From positions 10,023,636-10,087,635 of the forward strand of contig CM032662.1 of the NCBI GenBank assembly GCA_019095985.1: a DNA stretch of 64,000 nucleotides, read 5' to 3'. Shown here in pieces: positions 54,441 through 64,000 of the stretch. The translations under genes and the position numbers were made by a program. A model generated the notes under the pieces. The model saw only the letters and a program-made list of their open reading frames with translations, ran no database searches and was not told the DNA's origin. The stretch is from Streblospio benedicti (lineage: Eukaryota > Annelida > Polychaeta > Spionida > Spionidae). The number at the start of each line of letters is the position of its first letter. Position 1 is the stretch's first letter.

Positions 54441-54583
54441 ATTGGCCGGCCATAACTGCCGCTTTCATTGTGAGCCCTAACTAGCCGAAAAACAGCCTTT
54501 GATTGGCCCCTCGTATTCCCCCTAGTCAGCTGACCCCGCCTACTGACCTCGACTACCCAAGTGGCCGACCTCTTGTGACGTCA
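54441..54583 (-). promoter_or_regulatory. Promoter elements of the bZIP gene: CRE palindrome and CCAAT boxes
   Basis: Upstream of exon 1 lie two inverted CCAAT words (ATTGG at 54441 and 54502, reading GGCCAAT on the minus strand) and a perfect TGACGTCA palindrome at 54576-54583. TGACGTCA is the consensus for CREB/ATF-type bZIP dimers. Function is inferred from position. Confidence 0.5.
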
Positions 54584-54599
54584 CGAGTAAACAAGCCGG

Positions 54600-55060
54600 T
54601 CAACAAGTGACGAACACAATCAACTAATACTATAATGATTACACTTTACGCGGTTAAACCGATTGAATTGTAAAGACTAACACCCGCCACCTATGGAAAT
54701 GGGCTAAACAAATAAATATAAGCCAGTGACACCATGGAGATCCAATTATACACAAATTAGACAATCACTGCCGGTTTGAGGTTGAACAAAGAGGCGGTTA
54801 GAAGTTACAACTGAGAATTGTTAGATTGTGCCAATAGCGAGAAACGTGCTATGATGTACAGTACAGTCCGTTTAGCACGATATTCTGCCTTCTATTGGTC
54901 TATGGCTGTATTTTTGGCTTTACTTTTGGAGATTATTAAGTTGGAATTGATGGATGGCTATTAGATTTAACACAAATGTGTTTGAATGAATGAAATCACG
55001 TTATTGAAACTACATTTTTAGATAAAGAATGCGCTTATTAGAGCAAGAGCTGTAGACATC
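54600..55060. other. Intergenic stretch
   Basis: No gene or clear repeat recognised between the bZIP promoter and the LINE fragment. Confidence 0.4.
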
Positions 55061-55069
55061 AGGCGTCAC

Positions 55070-55700
55070 GTAAATTAGGCTTCATACGCCGCAATCTCCG
55101 GGGCGCACCAGCTATGTGCAAGAAGCTGGCCTACATTGCCCTGGTGCGGTCGGGCATGGAGTATGCGTCCATCATCTGGGACCCCCACACCAAGAACAAC
55201 TCGTCTAAGCTAGAGAAAGTACAACGCTCAGCTGTCCGGCGGGTCCTATCATCATACTCCCGAACTGCTAGCGTCACATCTATGCTGGCACAACTCAAAC
55301 TCGAACCATTGGAAACCAGACGCCGAATCCAGAGGCTGGCATTTATGTATAAGATTCTCCATGGACAGGTGGCAGTGCCTATGACGAATATTAATCTAAA
55401 TTACTCTAAACGACCAGCCAGGGGCAAGGACACGAACTTGCGGAAGCTAGTGACACTTAGGTCAAACACGGACGATTTCAAGTCCTCTTTTGTGACTCGT
55501 ACCATCATTGAGTGGAACAACACCCCTGAGTCCATCGCATCAGCTGACTCTGCAGCATCCTTCAAGAGTCTGCTCATCGCGCACTACCACCCATAATGCG
55601 CACAACCCGTCGGTGTGATGTCTCAATCTGGGGCCCTGCCGACTAACAGCCAGATCCAGATCCAGGCATCGGCACATCTTTGAAGGGTTAAAACGAGACG
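55070..55700 (+). mobile_element. LINE 3' end, 5'-truncated
   Basis: The open frame reads LGFIRRNLRGAPAMCKKLAY, ALVRSGMEYASIIWDPHT, LEKVQRSAVRRVL and PLETRRRIQRLAFMYKILHG to a stop at about 55594. This is the typical C-terminal part of Jockey/CR1-group LINE polymerases (ALVRSxLEYAS, WDPHT, LExVQRxAxR). The catalytic core is absent, as in most 5'-truncated copies. The frame is intact over 160 codons, so this copy is fairly young. About 100 bases of 3' tail follow. Confidence 0.9.
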
Positions 55701-58310
55701 TAGGCCGTAATAACAAACAGGAGAAATTATTAATTTGTTTAATGAAAGTTCATAAATAAGAAGTGCCAATAACTTCAGCACTTGCTCTACTTGCTCTAAT
55801 ACAAATGTAGTAGCGGAAATGATTTGTTAAGATTTATGTTATTGTAATGGAACTCCACTGGAAGTTTATAATTTTACTCGACTCAACTATAATTCAATTC
55901 ATTGACTATTTCTGTGAGTAGGTGATAACTGATATAGATAAAACAATACTACATAAATGAAACGTTTAAACAAAGTTGCCAAATAAGACTTCAATTACTT
56001 AATAATACATAGATCTAGCTTACAATTTTGCATTTTCCAGGAGTTTCATTCCTTCTGTATAACCTTCCAAAATCAGAATGACAGTTTTACAAAATGCAAT
56101 AAATACAGTATCATATGCTTCATATCAAGTATCTACGAATTAGTAGGGATTATATGTACAGGTCACATAGGTGTGTTTATACACAGTGCTTTACACAGTT
56201 TATAGTTTGTTGCCCATAACAGTTTTAAATTCCAGATTGTTTTATATGAAATATTGGTGCTCAAAATGAGTTCAAATGCACCTGAGAGCAGATAGAATTC
56301 AACAACTTTCTCCTATACTAGCCTGTTCCTGCCGCATGGGTAGGAGGGCCGCTAAAAAAGGTTTACCAACAGTCACTCTCCTTAATTAGCCCCCCCCCCC
56401 CAAATCACCAAAAAATTCCTGATTATAGATAGTCGAAAAAGTATAGTTAGTTTATTTGTTTATTCCATATCTATTATGCCATACAACATTGAAATGGTCA
56501 CATACAGTTTTAAAACATTATAACTTAATGTCACCCGGTCGTTAATCGACCTACAAGACATATTAAGCATGTAAAAATGTTAACACATGATACCATATAT
56601 TAAAAACATGAATGTTTATATAAATGATAACACACTGTAAAATGTACCTTTCAAGATGATTTGCTTCTGGCATTAAAGAATATCTAGTGGACAAAACGTT
56701 TACGCCATTCCAACATCTTAAAAACTCATTTGCTGATATCAGCCTGTTTATCTGAATTACTCATTAGTATATCCTTTGTGTTTAAACCACCATCATTCTC
56801 ATTTAAAGATGTTTTCAAAACCTCAAGATCATCATATAGTTCACACTGTAGTAAAAAAATGAACTTCGTCTCCTGTCCTATTTTCTGAACATAGTTTATA
56901 TGTCCGTTCTTCTAGTGGAGTCCCACTTCTGCGACCTATTTAAACTCTCCTTCGAGGGGTAATCAGACACTTCTAAGTTTTGCTAAACACTGCTTTCACT
57001 AAATGACATCAGATTTGTTGCATACGTTTCAACAATTGTTTTAGACTTATAACACCTATGCACTATTAATTTATTTCCATTTGGTAAATTTCACCCCAGT
57101 TCTGTGGCAATATAATGAACTAGCGTGATGTGCCCCCTTTTTTTGCTGGGTGGTAAATTTATGACATCCCATAACTTTATTAACCGTTTATCATCATCAT
57201 GCTTATTCAAGTATTTTTTGTATAAATATACGACAAATTTATAACTTAGTGAGATAGTCATTTACAACTCCCTTTTAATAGTGTTAATGTACAATGTGGA
57301 GCGGGTTTTAGCTGTATTCGGTATTGTGGTTCGGAGGCGTTGTTCTGAGTAAAATGAATGTTCATTAAAGATACCACAATCTTATCTTTATAACATCTAA
57401 TAAGTATACATCACAATTACAAATACATCAATAAATAGCTAAGTGATCTAACACATAGGCACATGCATTCACTTTAGTAGAGGTTTAATATAAATATAAT
57501 TTATTGATAACATACTAGTACCTCTTTTCATCTTAAATAATAATTAAAAGCTACATTTAATTTGTTCATACCCTCAGTTGAATACGTAGACCAGATATGT
57601 CCATCGTACACATTATTACAAAATGTTTTAAACAATACTTGTTTAACCTCATCCGAAAATTCTAAAAACTTTGCAATTAAAGAATTACCATTACAAATAC
57701 ATACACTATATACAAATACTTCTTATGCAGGACTAGATCATCTTCATCATTACTTTCATCATTTAACTCCAAGATATTTGATGCAATGAAAATATTTAAG
57801 GAAAACTTTTGTTCAAATAGATAGAAGGTATTTTCTACACTTTGGCAATAACTATAAGGCAGCAGTGGTTGTTTACCTGTTAAGCTGGTTGCTTTACATA
57901 TGTACATTTGTAGCGTCAAAGAGAATAGTTAATAGCCTATATTTAATTGCCATGTTTTTTGGCTGTAACAATTATCTATTAAAGAGATGGAATATAATAT
58001 TTTCAAGCAACAAGTAACATAATAAGCCCGAAGAGATACGGATGTGTGCGCGGTGCATTTAACGCAAATTTGCTAGATGTATATGCGTTACATACACTTC
58101 TCTATAGCGACCACCTCTACAACGAAAAAGCCATTTTGCGAGGTCAAAAAGATACCAATGTAAACATCAATAAAGAGACCGTAGAGAGTATAATAATTTA
58201 ATTTGATTAGGTCATACTAAATAAAGCCCTCGTATGACTAGTGTTGACAACCGCTCCCATCTTGAAATAATAATGGTGCACAAAAACATTTTCATTTGGA
58301 CACCTCACTA
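55700..58310. other. AT-rich intergenic stretch
   Basis: Mostly featureless. 56235-56440 repeats part of the 51.0-51.2 kb MITE-like sequence. 58095-58130 has an AGCGACCACCTCTACAACG word of the AGGTGGTC type. No convincing exon. Confidence 0.5.
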
Positions 58311-58530
58311 ATAATACGTTAAATAGGTACAGGTCAGGCGAGTGAACGCTAATGCGAGTGATCAGTACGTCTGCGCTACGGTCGCCATGTGCTGTATGCT
58401 CCGTGGGGAGTTGAGAAGGATATAGCGTGACTAGGATGCCAATGACCTGGTGTAAATATGTAAAGTCACTAGAGCACGATAACAGTGAATTGCGACTATA
58501 AATAACCACAATTACATTTACAATTAATAG
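58310..58530 (+). repeat. tRNA-derived SINE, 5'-truncated copy
   Basis: Begins within the body at ACGTTAAATAGGTACAGG and continues to AATGACCTGGTGTAA and an ATTTACATTTACA tail. The tRNA head is missing. Confidence 0.8.
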
Positions 58531-59296
58531 TAGCTATTTGATAGAAACGCCCCGGAATTAAGCATGTGTATTCAGTATCCCGTTGGATACGTATACATGT
58601 ATAGTTACTTATATATTTCACTGTTCAACTTGCAGATCAACTATGTCAACCATGTATTAACCGGCAAATGTTTTGTGCACGCCATCCCTGGGCTTTAGAT
58701 ACTCTTATGAACAAAAGATTAAAAGTAAAACTTTATAAAGAAAATCTCTTCTTTATAACTCTATCTTGTATGGAAAAAATTAGCATCGGCAACATTTGCA
58801 TCAGTGTTAATATGTGCAGTATAAAATATTTTCCACATCCAGATGATGTTCTGCCCCTTGAAATCCACCCCATTGCCGTCCATTGGACATACTCCTGAAA
58901 AATTGAGGTGAAGATGTTTGTTTTAAAAAAAGTCTTAAAGATAGCATTTACGCTGTTTTTTATCTGATCTTTTATTTACCTACATTGAAGTTTGAAATAT
59001 GCTACATTCTAGTAGGCCTTGGCTGATTATGGGTTATAGGGAACATAAAAAAGTCTGTCCTCTACGCCGCCGAATGCAAACAATTGTTCACATCAATGGA
59101 CGTGGATCTACAATATTAATCTGTGCTGTGGTGGCTTGTAACAGCAAACCACGGTGAGGTATTGATCCATTGCCGAAGGTCGGCCTGGTGTTGTGCATTT
59201 ACTTGCAGGTACTGTGCATGTGTAAACATAACATATGTCATATGATTGTTAATTGCGTGGACTAGTGGATACTATTGTTAACTGATCGGCAATGTG
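58531..59296. other. Intergenic, upstream of the basic-protein gene
   Basis: No known element recognised. 59040-59230 is less AT-rich than its surroundings and may hold the promoter of the downstream gene. Confidence 0.35.
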
Positions 59297-62200
59297 ATGG
59301 CACCCAAACGGGCAGTGAAGAGAAAGACAGCCGAGAGCAGTGGTAGGGCTGAACACTCCACAGCGCCAAAGCGTAAAAAGGGTGGACGGTGTAAAAGGAC
59401 AAAAGCGCAAGCAGACGAAAACTGCCGTTAAAGCCAAAGGGAAGTCACAGCCTCGTGTGGCAAAGGCTCCTAAAAGAGCAGTGACAAAAGGGAACCGGCG
59501 GAATGTTGAATCGAACAACGCCAAACGTAGACCGGTAGCGGGGAGGGGTAAACAGCCAAAGGGTGGCAACAAGAAATCAGCTGTACAAGGTAAAGTATTT
59601 TCTATATAATATGTATAGCCTACAGTGGAACCTGTCTTATGTGGACAACTTTGGAAGAAGTGAAAAGTGTCCATATTAGGCGGGTTGTCCACATAAGACA
59701 GGCTTTGTATTGACAGATTGTCTCGGGATAATGCTTTTCACAGTCTATTAAAGCAATTTACCTTTTATCTATTACATGCCGATGTTTTAATGTCTAGGAT
59801 CAACTAACAATTTAACATGGTTGTTTATGTACAGATGGGTTGGTGAGATAAGAATGTGTGTGCATTACCAAGTGACACGAGTTGAGATATCCTAATTTAA
59901 TATTTTGCGCAATTTGCTGCTCCTGTCACATTTTTATTACTTTCACTACAAAAAGGTTTTTGACTATGCAGCTACTGGTAAGAACATACATGTATTATTA
60001 CGGTGTACTCCATCGATTACATCCTATGCAAACACTAGCACAAAGGTTGACCAATGACCACTTAATTGCCTTAACTGGTAAGGAAACATATCAATCCTCC
60101 CTGCTGGAAGCCTATGTGGAGGCTCACGGGCCTATGTTTGCACAGGAGTCTTTGCCAGTAAATAATAGCATTGCTGTGTTTTAATACAGTGGGGACATTT
60201 GAACTGTCCACTCTACGCCATCCCCATATAAACAGGCCCAGATCAGTTTAAAGGCATCTCCTACTGCTCGGGTTGAAATATGAAATCTGGTACAGATTAA
60301 ATGCTCCTGCCGTCGACGAAAAAGCCCGCATTTTGCGAGCTGATCCGTCATGGTTTGTCGGGCTGATCCGTCATGGTTTGTCGGGCTGATCCGTCGTGGT
60401 AATGTAATGTCTTGACGGAAAAGCCCGGTTTTATTTTTCAATTATCATACGCATTAAGCATATAAAATACGGTTTTCAATGGTATCAATATCCCATTTAA
60501 TAATGATTAGACCTAAGATGGATTGTATTTTTAAAGACAGACGTTAGCTACTAATTGATCCTATGTGTTTTTATTAAAATTTTACATAAGCGTTCATTTA
60601 GAGCACTGCACACCCGATTCGTGTGCGCAGTCACTCAGCCCGAGTCACTTCGTGTGTTCCATTTAATATTTGTTTAATACACTATGTTACACTACTTCAA
60701 TCTTAATAAAACCACACAAAATCAAAGACAATTGATTAATGAAAACACCAGATGTGGAAAAATCATTGTCATATCTCACGACTATATATGCATGGACTGC
60801 TAAGGCAGTTAGTCTCGTGCACGTGGAACACAGACCAACATACAGCTCGCGGCCCTGTCAAAGCGAGAGCAGTGCGCATATAATAGCCGTGTGACTGATG
60901 ATGGCGAAAATACATTTTGGAAAAAAAATGTTTACTGCAATACTATACATATGTATATGTGCGTGACACACGAAGCGACTGTGTACACGAAATGGGTGTG
61001 CAGTGATCTATTTATTATTGTTTATGTATTATTAACTATATACTAAGTAATTCACTAGTACGAATAGTATATATTAAACATAGATTGGATTGTTGTTGTT
61101 AACAAAATGAATATGATTATCTAAAAACAACCTGCAGTCTATAACATACTTTTCCAAACATAAATCTGCACCCACACGTCCATCTCAAATGTCATGTATG
61201 ACAGTCAGAAGTCACTGCCCGTACAAGTTCCCTTATAGCTGGTAATATTGCAATATTTTTTCTATGTAATGAATTAATTATCTAAAGAGAAAATTTATAT
61301 TTTGTGTCTTTTATGTAACTGTCTAGATAAAAAAATATGTACAATACGCGTATACCTCCACATAGGCCTACTCCACTGACAATTGTGACAAAAAAATCTA
61401 CTGCTAAAATATTTATGCATTTATACATCCTTCTTAATAATTGAAATTATTAAGTATGGGGGCATAGATTTATAAGGAAACAAACAATTATAAAGAACTA
61501 ATATTTTTATAAGGAAACAAACAATTATAAAGAACTAATATTTTATAAGTCATTTTTCGTGACAAGTGCTAGATCTAGCGGTTTCATCCCAGCTGCACTG
61601 AAATACGTTGTACTAGTAGCGCGTCTGTTTTTAAAATTTGTATCATAGTAATGAAATTAATTGTCAACCAAAATAATATGGTTGTTCATTTGCATTTTTA
61701 TATATCTGTCTGGTATTCCCCACAAAACACTTCCATATAATATAATCTCCGGTGGACAGATTATTATTTTTGTGCTTGTGGTTTAGTGTCAAACGTTGAG
61801 TAAAAACGTCAAACGTTGTGCGAAAACGTCAAACGTTGTGCGAAAACGTCAAATGTTGCGGGATGTCACTAGGTCTAAATTGGAAACTCATGCTATTTCC
61901 ATTGTTTTACATACCATTGAAATATGATAAGTATCTTTGGTTACATTACATTCATCACATATATTGTTCTCATTATATTTATCATAATACATAGCTTTAT
62001 CGAATCTTAAGTAAGTGAAACACTTTCTCATGAAAATGCTGTTTATGTTTACATTATATAATAGGCAGGCTGTTAATTATGGACATTACCGTCGGTCGTT
62101 GGTCGTAACAACAAAACTCATTAAAACTCATCGAAACTCACTTGAATAAGTCTCACGCATATTTTCACAGGAAAAACTAGCTGATAGTAAATTTCACTAA

Positions 62201-62920
62201 TTCAAAGCAGTCTCTGATTTGCAATAAACACTATTACCGGGAAAGGCAATTAGACTTCAAACAATGGCTCTCTGGATATTCAGATATGCCACTTCAAAGG
62301 ATATCTCTGCAAGTGTTTATTCATAAAAATCATGTGCATGTGCCGTCCATAGTATGCATGGATTTGACAATGTTTTGCCATCTGAATATAGATGTTATAC
62401 GTACATATCATTGGTACATGTTCCATCATTATGTGTTATTATGCAGGGAATAATCGATGGCAAATTTCATGTTTGATAAGTCTTAATGTGTTGTCTGAAG
62501 CAAACATAGTATATTCAGATCACTGTATGGCTGGCCTCATCTCTAATTAGAACATCTCTCTATTCAGAACAATAAGGTTCCTCAGACGGGTGGTACTAAT
62601 AGAGAGGCCCTACTATTGTACTGCAAACATTAATCAGAACTTTAGTTTTATGTGTAACCCACTGAAATAAACCAACAATTAATATGCAAATTTATAATAA
62701 GTGAGAATCCTTGTGAGAAGCAAAAAAGCAGAGTTATTTTCAGACAGCCACCAAAGAACTGCCAACAATGCCAGCGTTATTTAAAAAAAGACCAACAACT
62801 TACTTAATGCCCATTATTATAGGTACCACTAAGAGAAAAAGAAGGGTGAAAAGAGCGAAAAAGGCGACGGTGGCGACAGCGACTGCGGTGACAGCTGCAG
62901 TGTGGACAATCATGATGTAA
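59297..62920 (+). CDS. Small Lys/Arg-rich basic protein, probably nuclear, 2 exons
   Basis: The ATG at 59297 opens MAPKRAVKRKTAESSGR and STAPKRKKGGR; after that the basic, repetitive sequence goes on in the +1 frame (GQKRKQTKTAVKAKGKSQ, RVAKAPKRAVTKGNRR, RPVAGRGKQPKGGNKKSA) to a donor at 59590 (GTAAAG). An acceptor at 62822 joins in phase to TTKRKRRVKRAKKATVATA and a stop at 62920. One frame change near 59387 is needed, which may be a sequence error. The short, Lys/Arg/Ala/Pro/Gly-rich composition with KAPKRA-type units recalls histone H1 tails or sperm nuclear basic proteins; no globular H1 domain is seen. DNA binding is inference. AATAAA occurs at about 63050. Confidence 0.55.
59624..59710. 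repeat. Hairpin element with ACAGTGGAACCTGTC end
   Basis: CCTGTCTTATGTGGACAA (about 59632) and TTGTCCACATAAGACAGG (to about 59702) are inverted copies with a 33-base centre. The ACAGTGGAACCT start is like the GGAGGTTCCACTGT end at 13910. It lies just inside the intron of the basic-protein gene. Confidence 0.75.
60339..60404. repeat. 23-base tandem repeat, about three units
   Basis: The unit GCTGATCCGTCATGGTTTGTC plus GG is repeated nearly three times, flanked by GACGAAAAAGCCCG and GACGGAAAAGCCCGG. Confidence 0.85.
60601..61008. mobile_element. MITE of about 410 bp with long inverted ends
   Basis: Left end GAGCACTGCACACCC with CGTGTGCGCAGTC and CACTTCGTGTG; right end inverted (CACACGAAGCGACTGTG, GGGTGTGCAGTGATC). 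Arms are about 50 bases with some mismatches. No ORF. Confidence 0.75.
61477..61550. repeat. 37-base tandem duplication
   Basis: AAGGAAACAAACAATTATAA and AGAACTAATATTTT occur twice in direct succession. Confidence 0.85.
61787..61858. repeat. 20-base minisatellite, four units
   Basis: The unit GTCAAACGTTGTGCGAAAAC occurs about four times with single changes. Confidence 0.9.
61860..62822. other. 3' part of the basic-protein intron
   Basis: AT-rich, no further exon recognised. Around 62565-62615 there is an AGAGAGG/CTCTCTA pair with GGTTCCTCAG that looks like a decayed terminal-repeat element. Confidence 0.4.
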
Positions 62921-63870
62921 ACACTTTTCACGTGAAGAATTTGATGTGCTTATCTTAAATCACAGTTTTGTTAGTTTATTTCAAAAGCTATAATAGATAT
63001 GTAAATCAATGAAGATACTTACATCTGTTAAATGCTACTGTGTTCACTAATAAAATAATTACTTTGAATACAATTTTTTTCCTAAAAAAACCCACTTAAC
63101 ATGAATTTTATATTGGTGGCGAATTTAATTGTATAGGTGTTTATATTGTTACAATTCTTGTTACAATTTTGATTGGTATAAGTGGCATACTCCTTACAGT
63201 CATTATGTATTGAATGTCGATGTTACATAGTATTGGGTAAAAACAGTGTGATGGAAGTCATACTGTAAACTATTTTTATATGACGAATGTTGATGTGCGT
63301 GCTGTGCTTATCAATTAAAAGTAAATTTGACTTCATTGTTATTTTGGTGCTGTGCTGTAATTACATGAACAATTATAATAAAAGTTTGACAAAAGAAATT
63401 GGTTATTAAATTTATTTTACCTACATCACTAAGTTTACTTAAACATTAATTATTAATATAATTTATTTAAGCATATGATATGTGAGTCTAAATCGTCTAG
63501 TACCCATACAGTCATCTCTATATTCAGACGGTCCATTCAGACCACTTGATATGGAGGTGGTCTCAATATCACCACAATTGTAAATTTAAAGTCATGAGAG
63601 CAAGACTTGGATCATTACTATAAACAGTCACATTTACATTTATAGAGGTTGATATTGCTAATGATATATAGGGGGGATATATAGGGGGGAAAATGGGACG
63701 GCAAAAAGTGGTCTTAATGTAGAGGTCGTCTTAATATAGATTTAGTAACATCTACGGCTCCATATATTCTATTCCTTATATAATGATATCTACTTAGGCT
63801 AATACATTTATTTATACAATACAATTCTAATAATCTCCTAATTTAAAAGAAATAGTGTATGACAATAAAC
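62921..63870. other. 3' flank of the basic-protein gene and repeats
   Basis: AATAAA near 63050 probably ends the upstream transcript. 63500-63745 contains CAGACGGTCC, GGAGGTGGTCTC and GTAGAGGTCGTC words, related to the 13.8 kb minisatellite, and a GTCATGAGAGCAAG/ATTTACATTTATAG SINE-tail-like trace. Confidence 0.45.
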
Positions 63871-63970
63871 NNNNNNNNNNNNNNNNNNNNNNNNNNNNNN
63901 NNNNNNNNNNNNNNNNNNNNNNNNNNNNNNNNNNNNNNNNNNNNNNNNNNNNNNNNNNNNNNNNNNNNNN
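63871..63970. other. Assembly gap (100 N)
   Basis: Exactly 100 N, with only 30 bases of sequence after it. Confidence 0.99.
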
Positions 63971-64000
63971 GACGATTATTAAGCCTTAAAATGAGGTATT

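Noticed and set aside
58668-58898. ORF reading CARHPWALDTLMNKR upstream of the basic-protein gene
   Set aside because: AT-rich, no domain, no splice partners and no conserved pattern that I can see.
59249-59692. 147-codon minus-strand ORF opposite the basic-protein gene
   Set aside because: Composition (Phe/Leu/Pro/Cys) is that expected from the reverse of Lys/Arg/Ala-rich codons; the + strand has start, donor and matching second exon.
59882-60184. 100-codon + strand ORF with QTLAQRLTNDHLIALTG
   Set aside because: The peptide looks reasonable, but no family, start context, splice phase or codon bias supports it; it lies in the intron of the basic-protein gene. It may be a transposon scrap.
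61787-61858. Regular 20-base repeats as a CRISPR array
   Set aside because: No spacers of unique sequence, and the host is an animal; it is a minisatellite.

Overview
The window looks like a piece of an invertebrate animal nuclear genome: AT-rich, intron-bearing genes with GT/AG borders, AATAAA signals, a tRNA-derived SINE, LINE pieces, many short foldback elements and two 100-N assembly gaps. A four-exon hemerythrin gene narrows the source to hemerythrin-bearing phyla (brachiopods, sipunculans and other annelids, priapulids). A lophotrochozoan, with a Lingula-like brachiopod as my first guess, fits the genes and repeats, but I cannot prove the species from the sequence alone.

Layout. 1-6 kb holds repeats only: a Helitron-like end, a SINE, a foldback element and one GC-rich coding-like islet. 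6.1-19.3 kb is a copine gene on the + strand, with sixteen recognisable exons covering C2A, C2B and the first part of the vWA domain. Its large intron 10 carries an intronless gene on the opposite strand for a secreted cysteine-rich protein, and its introns are full of foldback elements. The 1.9 kb around copine exon 14 is repeated at 19.8-21.8 kb as an indel-ridden copy, after which the sequence runs straight into an old Ty3/Gypsy LTR retrotransposon (about 21.7-28.6 kb, minus strand). The last copine exons are not in the window. 29-35 kb is AT-rich, with a zinc-finger ORF, a gap, (TA)n tracts and a diverged inverted repeat.

35.5-37.1 kb is a single-exon LRRC14/PRAME-like leucine-rich repeat gene. 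37.5-42 kb contains LINE pieces and a 1.86 kb DNA transposon with 3-bp target duplications. A small two-exon minus-strand gene (42.0-42.6 kb) is followed by the hemerythrin gene (43.7-45.9 kb). This lies tail-to-tail with a two-exon minus-strand gene for a coiled-coil protein built from two 150-residue repeats (46.5-48.1 kb). 49-50 kb has a broken copy of an uncharacterised protein and another coding-like islet, then a full-length SINE. 52.9-54.3 kb is a two-exon bZIP transcription factor gene (minus) with a perfect cAMP-response palindrome upstream. 55-55.7 kb is a LINE 3' end. 59.3-62.9 kb appears to be a two-exon gene for a small Lys/Arg-rich, probably nuclear, protein.

The genes are not one pathway; this is an ordinary mixed animal locus. 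The points most worth a second look are the exon-edge repeat array in copine, the nested antisense gene, the hemerythrin lacking a standard iron-bridging Asp, the exact 150-residue duplication in the coiled-coil gene, and the TAA-flanked DNA transposon.
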